The notes beneath the pieces are model-generated. The model worked only from the letters and a program-made list of their open reading frames with translations, had not been told where the DNA came from and made no database searches. A program made the translations under genes and the position numbers. From UBA3774 sp045600025 (lineage in GTDB: Bacteria; Bacillota; Clostridia; Lachnospirales; Lachnospiraceae), in assembly GCA_045600025.1 (NCBI GenBank), contig JAZRXC010000040.1:1-28445 (forward strand): a DNA stretch of 28,445 nt. Reading direction: 5' to 3'. This document shows positions 14,855 to 22,419 of the stretch, piece after piece (the first letter of the stretch is position 1; each line of letters begins with the position of its first letter).

Positions 14855-15049
14855 ATTAAAGGGCATAAAAATGCCCCAAGGTGCCGGTCCCTGCTTTTTT
14901 GACGCCCTGAAATTCAGGTGGGTAGCCGTACCGCAGCCTATCTGTCTTCCACTGATATAATGAGGCCTGACATCAACTGCGCGAATAGGAATCCCGTATA
15001 GTCATTATGTTGGATCAAAATGTGCAGGGGGTATCGCACACCCCAGGGC
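14855..15049 (-). ncRNA. ssrS: Structured small RNA, probably 6S RNA
   Basis: A transcript of ~195 bases is well defined. A promoter gives a start at 15049, and the hairpin GGGCAT-TTTT-ATGCCC plus a T-rich tail ends it at ~14855. The RNA begins GCCCTGGGGTG, which pairs with CACC...CAGGGC ~140 bases later (the complement of GCCCTG plus GGTG), a long closing stem with bulges. Internal segments such as TTTTGATCCAAC and ACTATACGGGATTCCTA resemble Firmicutes 6S RNA as I remember it. Length, closing stem, large central bubble and stand-alone promoter all fit. 6S RNA binds sigma-A holoenzyme and mimics an open promoter. The class should be tested by covariance search; the RNA gene itself is better supported than its name. 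Confidence 0.7.
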
Positions 15050-15056
15050 AATATAT

Positions 15057-15084
15057 ATTCTAACTTATCTTATATTACTGTCAA
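15057..15084 (-). promoter_or_regulatory. Promoter of the 6S-like RNA
   Basis: TTGACA (15079-15084), 16 bases, TAGAAT (15057-15062) on the minus strand, with seven bases to the first G of the RNA. Confidence 0.8.
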
Positions 15085-15091
15085 TATCTAT

Positions 15092-16663
15092 TTACGCCTG
15101 TCTTCTTCTTGCCAGCAGTTTCATCACAACAAGAACTTCAACCGTAAGCGCGATCATAACCGGCAGAACGATATAAACCTTCGGAATAAATCCGGCGATA
15201 ATAAATCCGATAAATGAAAGTACCGCAACCGTCAGCGAATACGGTAGCTGCGTCTCAACATGCGCAACATGGTCGCACTGCGCTCCGGCAGAAGCCATGA
15301 TAGTCGTATCGGATATCGGCGAGCAGTGATCGCCGCATACAGCACCTGCAAGGCAGGCAGATACTCCGACAAACATAAGCGGATCGCCTTCCGAGAATAT
15401 TGCGGTAACTATCGGAATCAAGATACCGAAAGTGCCCCAGGAAGTACCCGTGGCAAATGCAAGCACGCAGCCCACTACGAATATAACCGCCGGAAGGAAA
15501 CTGTAAAGACTGTCTGCAGCGCCCTCCATAAGACCGGCTACGAATTCACGAGAACCGAGCAGCCCGGTCATGTTTTTAAGCGCAGTGGCAAATGTCAGAA
15601 TCAGCATCGCGGGAACCATCATCTTAAAGCCTGCAGGAATAGCACCCATAGAATCTTTGACTTTAACAAGCTTTCTAATTGCGAAATAGATGATAATGAA
15701 TATCAGAGAAATAAGGCCGCCCCAAGGAAGTGCAACCAGAGCATCAGTATTTCCGAAAGCGCCTACAAAATCCGAATAGAATTCAGACTCTGCGTCAAAG
15801 AAGCCGCCGTTATAAACAAGTGCGCCAAAGCAGGAAATAATCAAAACCACAATCGGGATAATCATATCAATAACACGTGCTACAGAAGTAGATCCTGCCT
15901 GAACCTTTGTGGCATTCATTGCAACATCAAGCGCAGCGCCCTTTACATCGCCTTCTTCCTCATCATAGACAACATTGATAATACCGAGGTCACCCTCTTC
16001 TGCAATTTCCTCAGCCTTACGCATCTTTCCGTAATCAAAGCCGAGAATAGAGATAGTAATTACAAATACTATCGTAAGCAGTGAATAAAAGTTAAACGGA
16101 ATCGCATTTACAAAAAGCTCAAATCCATTCATGGTTTCACTCTCAACACAGCCGCTGACCGCTGCTGCCCAGGAAGAAATCGGAGCAATCATGCAGATAG
16201 GAGCTGCAGTTGCGTCAATAAGATATGCGAGCTTTACGCGGCTGACTTTGCTTGAATCCGTAACCGGTGCCATAACCGCGCCGACTGTAAGACAGTTGAA
16301 ATAGTCATCAATAAAAATCATAATTCCAAAGAGCGTCGTGCAGATAAGCGCGCCGGCCTTGGATTTAATATGCTTAGATGAAAAACGTCCGAATGCTTTG
16401 GCGGCGCCTGCCTTATGCGTCAGCATAACAATAACGCCGAGGATAACCAGAAAGGCGAATATACCTGCGTTGTCACTAATTGCCGGAATAAATCCGTCGG
16501 AAATGATAGCATCAAGCGTACCGGCAGGTGAAAAGCCGGCAGCAAGAAGAGCTCCGGTCAAAATGCCGATGAAAAGCGAGCTGTACACTTCCTTTGTGAT
16601 CAGTGCCAAAAGGATTGCGATAAGCGGTGGCACCAGTGCCCAAAAAGTAGCATAAAAATCCAT
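15092..16663 (-). CDS. lysW: NhaC-superfamily transporter, probable lysine importer (LysW type)
   Basis: The 523-residue polytopic protein has ~11-12 hydrophobic segments and the NhaC superfamily hallmark GDHCSPISDTTIMAS near the C terminus. NhaC proteins are Na+/H+ antiporters, but comparative genomics placed a branch behind lysine riboswitches and predicted it to import lysine (LysW). The leader here contains such a riboswitch, so lysine transport is more likely than sodium/proton exchange. The start is at 16663 with GGAGGAGG upstream; the longer frame runs into the terminator hairpin. It ends 43 bases before the 6S-like RNA, with the RNA promoter in between. Direct substrate evidence is lacking in the protein itself. 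Confidence 0.85.
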   Translation of the reverse strand: MDFYATFWALVPPLIAILLALITKEVYSSLFIGILTGALLAAGFSPAGTLDAIISDGFIPAISDNAGIFAFLVILGVIVMLTHKAGAAKAFGRFSSKHIKSKAGALICTTLFGIMIFIDDYFNCLTVGAVMAPVTDSSKVSRVKLAYLIDATAAPICMIAPISSWAAAVSGCVESETMNGFELFVNAIPFNFYSLLTIVFVITISILGFDYGKMRKAEEIAEEGDLGIINVVYDEEEGDVKGAALDVAMNATKVQAGSTSVARVIDMIIPIVVLIISCFGALVYNGGFFDAESEFYSDFVGAFGNTDALVALPWGGLISLIFIIIYFAIRKLVKVKDSMGAIPAGFKMMVPAMLILTFATALKNMTGLLGSREFVAGLMEGAADSLYSFLPAVIFVVGCVLAFATGTSWGTFGILIPIVTAIFSEGDPLMFVGVSACLAGAVCGDHCSPISDTTIMASAGAQCDHVAHVETQLPYSLTVAVLSFIGFIIAGFIPKVYIVLPVMIALTVEVLVVMKLLARRRQA

Positions 16664-16693
16664 AACTTCCTCCTCCCATCCTACAGTAGAGGT

Positions 16694-16901
16694 AAAAAAA
16701 CGGTCATGAGTATATGCGCTCATGACCATTAAAAAATATCATGATAGCGCTCCACCAGAAGCTGGTGACAGTCCGCAGCATATTCTGCTTGCGTCCCAAC
16801 CGCAGTTCATAAAGGCTTCCCTGCGATTTCGGCGATAGTCCTCAATATCCGCGCATGCCTTATGCGTAATTCGGATTTGGTGAAAACCGCGACCTCTATC
16901 T
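16694..16901 (-). promoter_or_regulatory. Lysine riboswitch with intrinsic terminator
   Basis: Read on the minus strand from ~16901, the leader shows the lysine (L-box) aptamer landmarks in order: ATAGAGGT, ATCGCCGAA, GACTGTCACC, GGTGGAG and finally GCGCTATC, which closes P1 with GATAG. After the aptamer comes a terminator: GGTCATGAG and CTCATGACC (9 bp) followed by GTTTTTTT. The 3' strand of P1 with its flank (GCGCTATCATGA, 16739-16750) can instead pair with TCATGAGCGC in the 5' arm of the terminator, an antiterminator. Lysine binding should stabilise P1, free the terminator and switch the transporter off. The aptamer covers ~16743-16901. Confidence 0.93.
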
Positions 16902-16935
16902 AATATAGGATGTTTTATTTATGTGTAATGTTCTA

Positions 16936-19227
16936 TCACTTTGACAAAGAATTGTCAATAACAATCTTTCCGTTTTTAGCAGTTGCCGAAACTTTTCCTG
17001 ACTGTGAAAGTTTTTTATTAAGCAGTGCCATCGCAAGCGGGTCTTCAAGCTCCGTCTGGATTGCTCTTGCAAGCGGTCTTGCTCCGTAAGTCGGATTAAA
17101 GCCCTTCTCAATAAGAAGCTTCTTAGCTGATACCGTAACCTCGAGAGTAACGTTGCAAGCCTGCTTTGTTCTTTCGATTAGATCACCGAGCTGCAATTCC
17201 AATATGCCTGAGATATCTTCCTTGGAAAGTTGACGGAATACAATCATCTCATCAATACGATTAAGCAGTTCAGGTCTGAAGAGCTTCTTAATCTCATCAA
17301 GCACTCCGCCCTTCATACGCTGATAATCGCTCTCTGCATCTTCGCCTTTGGCAAATCCGAGTTTCTTCGGCGCAACAATTTTTTCCGCGCCGACATTTGA
17401 TGTCATAACGATAATCGTATTTTTAAAATCGATCTTGCGGCCGTGCGAATCCGTCAGATGTCCGTCATCGAGTATCTGAAGGAAAATCGGGAAAAGGTCC
17501 GGATGAGCTTTTTCGATTTCATCAAACAAGATAACACTATATGGGTTTTTATATACTCTCTCGGTGAGCTGTCCGCCTTCGCCGTATCCGACATATCCGG
17601 GCGCAGATCCGATGAATTTGCTCACGCTGTAGCTTTCCATGTATTCAGACATATCCACTCTTATGATAGCGTCTTCTCTGCCGAATAATGTGGTAGCAAG
17701 TACCTTTGCAAGCTCAGTCTTACCTACACCGGTAGGTCCTAAGAAGAGAAATGAACCGATGGGCTTAGCAGGATTTTTCAGCCCGACGCGGCTTCTTCTT
17801 ACTGCGCGGGCAACTGCAGATACTGCCTCTTCCTGACCGATGACTCTCTTATGCAAAGTATCTTCAAGTTTCATCAGTCGCTTAGTCTCAGACTCCGAGA
17901 GTCTGCTCACGGGAATCTTAGTCCACTCTGTCACCACCGCCGCAACATCTTTTTCAGATACTTTAATCTTCTTTGATTTCTTTTGAGAAAGGCTCGCTCT
18001 TGCCGCTGCTTCGTCAAGCACGTCAATTGCCTTGTCGGGAAGAAATCTGTCGGTAATATAACGCGCAGACATCTGCGTCGCTGCTAAAAGCGCCTCGTCA
18101 TCTATCGTAACTCCATGGAATTCCTCATATTTGCCACAAAGGCCTTTGAGTATCTCAACAGTTTCATCTTCTGTCGGCTCTGCTATGGTAATCGGCTGAA
18201 GGCGTCTTTCGAGTGCGGGATTCTTTTGTATCTGCGTGCGATATTCTTCAGTGGTCGTCGCTCCGATAATCTGTATATCACCATGTGACAGCGCGGGCTT
18301 CAAGAGATTGGCTGCGTCCTGCGTGCCTTCTGCACCGCCGGCGCCTATCAGCATATGAATCTCATCAATAAACAGCAGCACCTGTCCGTCCTGCGCGCAC
18401 TCACCGATAATAGCTTCCATGCGTTCCTCAAAATCGCCGCGATATCTTGTGCCGGCAAGCATAGCCGGAATATCCAATTCTAAAACTACTTTGTTTTTCA
18501 AAATATCCGGAACGTTTCCTGCGGCAATCTCCTGCGCAAGCAGCTCAACCACTGCAGTTTTTCCGACACCGGGTTCTCCGATAAGGCAAGGGTTATTCTT
18601 AGTGCGGCGAGCAAGCGTGCGTATCATTCTGTCAAGTTCAAGCTGTCTTCCGATAACCGGCTCAAGATAGCCTTCGCGGGCGAGCTGCGTAAGATCATGA
18701 GTAAATCTTGAAAGCGCTGACGGACGTGAATTTTCGCGGGCACCTTCAAATGCCTGAAGGTATACCTCGCCTTCAGCTCCCATTGATTCAAACAAGCTGC
18801 GCATAACCTGATCATCATTCATATCAAGCATACGGAGGATGCGTATAGCCAGGCAATCTTCCATAAGCATAATTGCCGTAAATATATGCTCGGTTCCGAT
18901 GCCGCTGCTTGCACCTCTTTGAGCTTCCTCTCCTGCGATAGAAAGCAGTTCAAGTGCCCTGGGCGAATATCCGAATCGCACACGTCCTGCTTTTACATCA
19001 GTATTCGAAGCGCCGGATTTGCAGATACTGTCAATCTGCTTTTTTACAATTTCATAAGTGATTTTGTATTCGGCAAGAACACTGCTGACTATACATGGCG
19101 TGCCGAGAAGTCCCAGCAGGATGTGCTCGGTTCCGATGTATTTACTTTTGCTTTTTTTGGCAATTGTGGCGGCGAAAGCAAGTGCTTCCTCCGCCACCTT
19201 TGTAAAAGGTAATTTGTTTTTCAACAT
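16936..19227 (-). CDS. clpC: Clp ATPase (ClpC/ClpA type) lacking the middle domain
   Basis: The 763-residue double-AAA+ unfoldase has two Clp N repeats (residues ~1-150). NBD1 carries GEPGVGKT and LLFIDEIH, and NBD2 carries GPTGVGKT and VILFDEIEK. KKLGFAKG holds the tripeptide LGF, the ClpP-binding loop equivalent to IGL/VGF. Between the NBDs, DEAAARASL runs almost directly into VSEKDVAAVVTEWTKIPVSRL, so the ~50-residue coiled middle (UVR-like) domain of true ClpC is missing. In B. subtilis that domain binds MecA, so this protein should assemble without that adaptor, like ClpA (inference). The sequence outside this is ClpC-like. The start has AAGGAAAAG overlapping the stop of the upstream gene nine bases away, so the two are cotranscribed. 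Confidence 0.9.
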   Translation of the reverse strand: MLKNKLPFTKVAEEALAFAATIAKKSKSKYIGTEHILLGLLGTPCIVSSVLAEYKITYEIVKKQIDSICKSGASNTDVKAGRVRFGYSPRALELLSIAGEEAQRGASSGIGTEHIFTAIMLMEDCLAIRILRMLDMNDDQVMRSLFESMGAEGEVYLQAFEGARENSRPSALSRFTHDLTQLAREGYLEPVIGRQLELDRMIRTLARRTKNNPCLIGEPGVGKTAVVELLAQEIAAGNVPDILKNKVVLELDIPAMLAGTRYRGDFEERMEAIIGECAQDGQVLLFIDEIHMLIGAGGAEGTQDAANLLKPALSHGDIQIIGATTTEEYRTQIQKNPALERRLQPITIAEPTEDETVEILKGLCGKYEEFHGVTIDDEALLAATQMSARYITDRFLPDKAIDVLDEAAARASLSQKKSKKIKVSEKDVAAVVTEWTKIPVSRLSESETKRLMKLEDTLHKRVIGQEEAVSAVARAVRRSRVGLKNPAKPIGSFLFLGPTGVGKTELAKVLATTLFGREDAIIRVDMSEYMESYSVSKFIGSAPGYVGYGEGGQLTERVYKNPYSVILFDEIEKAHPDLFPIFLQILDDGHLTDSHGRKIDFKNTIIVMTSNVGAEKIVAPKKLGFAKGEDAESDYQRMKGGVLDEIKKLFRPELLNRIDEMIVFRQLSKEDISGILELQLGDLIERTKQACNVTLEVTVSAKKLLIEKGFNPTYGARPLARAIQTELEDPLAMALLNKKLSQSGKVSATAKNGKIVIDNSLSK

Positions 19228-19236
19228 ATCTTTTCC

Positions 19237-22233
19237 TTAAGGCATATCACAAGGTGATGACGGCATGTTGTTGAATACGGGAATCTTAAATACGAGCTTG
19301 CTGCTTGTGCGAAGTTCGTCAGTATAAGCCTTGGCAAAAAGCTTACCCCAGCTTGTAGCTTCCTGAACATCCGTCGAGAACTGGTTGGATACCTTATTAT
19401 TAACTACGTTGAATCTCAGATAGTAGAACGTATCCTGATTCTTGTTTACGAAGTTCGTTACGAAATAGCTTGCGCCGCCGGCAAGTGCTGCCTCTCGTGA
19501 GTTCCAATTATTTATCTGTGCGATGTACAGCGCACGAAGATAAGCCTTGGAGAAACCGCTTGATACATATGCTCCGATATTGAAGTAATTGTAGAGGCCT
19601 TCATAACCTTCTGTAGTTCCTGTTATCTGCGGACGAGATACTGCGGTGCTCTGAACTCCGAGTTCCTGAGTGATTATCGCAATAAGTGCAATGGGGTTAA
19701 TGCCGTATTCAGCGCCTACTTTTGCCAATACTTCCGGATAGTTAATAGTTGTATTATCCGATGTATGTGTGTAATTCTCGCCAAGCCAACCTGCACTGAG
19801 TTTGGGTGCTGCGGCGGCTACTACGCTTGCGGTCTGGTCATTGTAATATGCCATATCGAGGAACTGGAATACTGTGTTTGAATCAAGGAAGTTTCTCGGA
19901 TCCATAAAGTATTTGATGATACCCTTGGAAGCTACTACCCAGCTATCTCCATCCCAACCGGTAATATAAGTTCCGCTGCTTGCATCATAAGCTCCGGCAT
20001 CTGTTGACTTCCAGGAATTAGCACTGTTTTTATCTACAAGGCTGATTGCCTTTGTACCGCTCCAGGTTGAAGGAAGCATATCGCCGAATGAATACTGCTC
20101 TGATACGGCAATATTGAAATCCATATCTACCTTATCTGCTTTGAATTCCCAGTTAGGATAAAGATTATGAAGGACTGACAGCTTTGAAATATATGACTGC
20201 GGGAATCCCTGTGCTGCCATCTGCTCTTCAAATGTCTGATCCGTATTGCTGCCTGAGCCTGAATCCAAAGTTACATACTTGCTTGATACATAACCTGTCT
20301 GGCTGTTGTATGTAATCTTGTACCACTCGGTTCCTTCGGAATCATACTGCCCACCGAAGATATTGAGCTTTTGTCCGTTTGATACTGAACCTATGGATGC
20401 GTAACTTGTGCCGGGGCCTTTTCTTACGGTAAGGCTGCTTGCCGTTACTGTTCCGGTTCCGTTAGTTTCAGTAGTCTTTGAGGTTGTAGGGTCATCTTTA
20501 GTATCAAGAAGCGCTACGTATTTGCCACTGACATAACCCTTGACATCTCCCTTTTGTATCTGATACCAGGTGGTTCCGTCAACATTCTGTTTTGTAAGCA
20601 GATCAACTACCGTGTCTGCGTCCAGTGTTGTTACTATTGAATAAGAAGTGCCGGGGCCCTTACGTACATTAAGGTTAGAAGTAAGACGTCCCTTTGCATC
20701 TTTAAGTTCTACGGGTGCGTTAGGATCAACCGTCGGCTGTGTGGGCTCTGTCGGCGTCGTGGGTTCAGTAGGAGTCGTCGGCTCGGTAGGTGTCGTCGGC
20801 TCTGTAGGCCACTGCCATCCGGGCCAGTTGGGCCAGCTGGGCCAACCGGGATTCTGAGGCTCTGTAGGCTCGGTCGGCTCGGTAGGTGTCGTCGGCTCGG
20901 TAGGCTGTGCAGGCTCCTCGTCCGGTGTGAATTTAACATATTTGCTGCTTACATATCCGGTCTTGCCATCATATGAAGTCTTATACCAGAGCGTGCCTGA
21001 TGAATCATTTGCCCCGCCTGTTATTGTTATAGTCTTGCCGCCGGGGATGCTGGTGAGCGCTGAGTTGCTCGTACCTGCGCCGCTACGGAGTGTAAGCGTT
21101 GAGGACGCAGTTACAACACCGGTGCCTTTATATGATGTAGGCTCGGTAGGAGTCGTAGGTTCGGTGGGCTGCTCTCCGCCGGGAGTGTAATTTACGTATT
21201 TGCTACTTACATATCCGGTCTTGCCGTTGTATGAAGTCTTATACCAAAGCGTGCCTGATGAATCATTTGCTCCGCCTGTTATTGTTATAGTCTTGCCACC
21301 CGGGATGCTGGTGAGCGCTGAGTTGCTCGTACCTGCGCCGCTACGAAGTGTAAGTGATGAAGACGCGGTTACAACGCCGGTGCCGCTATATGATGTAGGC
21401 TCAGTAGGTGTCGTAGGTTCGGTGGGCTGCTCTCCGCCGGGAGTGTAATTTACGTATTTGCTGCTTACGTATCCGGTCTTGCCGTTGTATGAAGTCTTAT
21501 ACCAGAGCGTGCCTGATGAATCATTTGCCCCGCCTGTTATTGTTATAGTCTTGCCGCCCGGGATGCTGGTGAGCGCTGAGTTGCTCGTACCTGCGCCGCT
21601 GCGGAGTGTAAGTGATGATGATGCCGTTACAACACCGGTGCCGCTATATGATGTAGGCTCGGTAGGTGTTGTCGGCTCGGTGGGTGTCGTAGGTTCGGTG
21701 GGCTGGTCTCCGCCTGACGAAGGAATCGGAATAGTAATACTTACATATTTGCCACTCACCCAACCGGTCTTGCCTTCGTATACAGTTTTATACCAGGTAG
21801 TTCCGCTTACATCTGATGAAGCTAAAAGTGATATCGTGGTTCCGCCGGGAATGCTGGTGAGCTCTGAGTTACTTGTGCCTGCGCCGCTTCTGAGCGTAAG
21901 TGATGAAGATGCGGTTACTTTACCGATACCGGAAGTTGCTGAAATTGAGGTATCAGTTATGCGCTGAGCATATTGACTGGAAATATATCCTGTCTTGCCG
22001 TTGTAATCAACCTTGAACCATGTACCTGAACTGTTGCTGGTTGTGGAATTGATAGTCAGTTTGGTACCCTTGGGTATAGAAGCAAGAACATCGCTTGATG
22101 TATTTGAGCTTTTGCGCAAATTAAGCGAGTTAGCCGTGGTAACAGCGTAATCAGCATACGCCGGTACTGTCGCAGAAATGATCATAGTAAGTGCCAATGT
22201 CAGCACAAGTAGTTTTTTCAGAGTCTTCAACAT
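19237..22233 (-). CDS. Secreted SH3-repeat protein with C-terminal glucosaminidase domain
   Basis: The 998-residue protein begins with a signal peptide (LVLTLALTMIISATVPAYA). Seven bacterial SH3 domains follow, each with the pattern LTLRSGAGTS...WYKTxYxGKTGYVSSKYV. Domains 3-5 are nearly identical 86-residue units. Linkers are Pro-Thr-Glu repeats, one of which is tryptophan/proline-rich (NPGWPSWPNWPGW). Residues ~700-998 are a glucosaminidase-type domain with ALIAIITQELG (candidate catalytic glutamate), GYEGLYNYFNIGAY and NQDTFYYLRF, typical of GH73-like N-acetylglucosaminidases. It likely cleaves peptidoglycan while the SH3 domains bind the wall. The start has AGGAGG upstream and a promoter lies ~70 bases before. 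It is followed after nine bases by the Clp ATPase gene. Confidence 0.92.
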   Translation of the reverse strand: MLKTLKKLLVLTLALTMIISATVPAYADYAVTTANSLNLRKSSNTSSDVLASIPKGTKLTINSTTSNSSGTWFKVDYNGKTGYISSQYAQRITDTSISATSGIGKVTASSSLTLRSGAGTSNSELTSIPGGTTISLLASSDVSGTTWYKTVYEGKTGWVSGKYVSITIPIPSSGGDQPTEPTTPTEPTTPTEPTSYSGTGVVTASSSLTLRSGAGTSNSALTSIPGGKTITITGGANDSSGTLWYKTSYNGKTGYVSSKYVNYTPGGEQPTEPTTPTEPTSYSGTGVVTASSSLTLRSGAGTSNSALTSIPGGKTITITGGANDSSGTLWYKTSYNGKTGYVSSKYVNYTPGGEQPTEPTTPTEPTSYKGTGVVTASSTLTLRSGAGTSNSALTSIPGGKTITITGGANDSSGTLWYKTSYDGKTGYVSSKYVKFTPDEEPAQPTEPTTPTEPTEPTEPQNPGWPSWPNWPGWQWPTEPTTPTEPTTPTEPTTPTEPTQPTVDPNAPVELKDAKGRLTSNLNVRKGPGTSYSIVTTLDADTVVDLLTKQNVDGTTWYQIQKGDVKGYVSGKYVALLDTKDDPTTSKTTETNGTGTVTASSLTVRKGPGTSYASIGSVSNGQKLNIFGGQYDSEGTEWYKITYNSQTGYVSSKYVTLDSGSGSNTDQTFEEQMAAQGFPQSYISKLSVLHNLYPNWEFKADKVDMDFNIAVSEQYSFGDMLPSTWSGTKAISLVDKNSANSWKSTDAGAYDASSGTYITGWDGDSWVVASKGIIKYFMDPRNFLDSNTVFQFLDMAYYNDQTASVVAAAAPKLSAGWLGENYTHTSDNTTINYPEVLAKVGAEYGINPIALIAIITQELGVQSTAVSRPQITGTTEGYEGLYNYFNIGAYVSSGFSKAYLRALYIAQINNWNSREAALAGGASYFVTNFVNKNQDTFYYLRFNVVNNKVSNQFSTDVQEATSWGKLFAKAYTDELRTSSKLVFKIPVFNNMPSSPCDMP
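20930..21703. repeat. Near-identical 258-bp tandem repeats inside the SH3 gene
   Basis: Three consecutive 258-bp units encode SH3 domains 3-5 plus their Pro-Thr-Glu linkers. They differ at only a few positions, mostly silent. Such recent DNA-level identity predicts copy-number change by slipped recombination. The in-phase length keeps the reading frame. Unit edges are approximate. Confidence 0.85.
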
Positions 22234-22304
22234 ATGTCCTCCTAGTACTATAGAGAAATAAGCCGCCGAACAATTCGCCGAACATTATCCCAACATACAT
22301 TTAC

Positions 22305-22333
22305 ATTATAATGGCAAATATGGATTTTTGCAA
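22305..22333 (-). promoter_or_regulatory. Promoter of the SH3/glucosaminidase-clp operon
   Basis: TTGCAA (22328-22333), 17 bases, TATAAT (22305-22310) on the minus strand. The predicted leader is ~65 bases. It is GC-rich with repeated CGGCG motifs but no recognised riboswitch. Confidence 0.75.
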
Positions 22334-22378
22334 TCGCGGATGCGAGAGTTTATAGGAAATTCACATTTATAAAAGCAG

Positions 22379-22409
22379 CAAAAAAACAGCTCGGGGAAAT
22401 TCCGAGCTG
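22379..22409 (-). terminator. Terminator of the DAACS symporter gene
   Basis: CAGCTCGG pairs with CCGAGCTG; on the minus strand a T run follows. It lies ~11 bases past the stop codon. Confidence 0.9.
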
Positions 22410-22419
22410 CTTACTGTTT

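Noticed and set aside
14911..14960. Plus-strand GGGTAGCCGTACCGC, similar to a T-box antiterminator motif
   Set aside because: No aminoacyl-tRNA synthetase or amino acid gene lies downstream on the plus strand, and the minus-strand RNA has a complete promoter, closing stem and terminator.
20648..21967. Plus-strand frames rich in Val-Gly-Ser repeats
   Set aside because: They are the complement of the Pro-Thr-Glu linkers and SH3 repeats of the secreted glucosaminidase.
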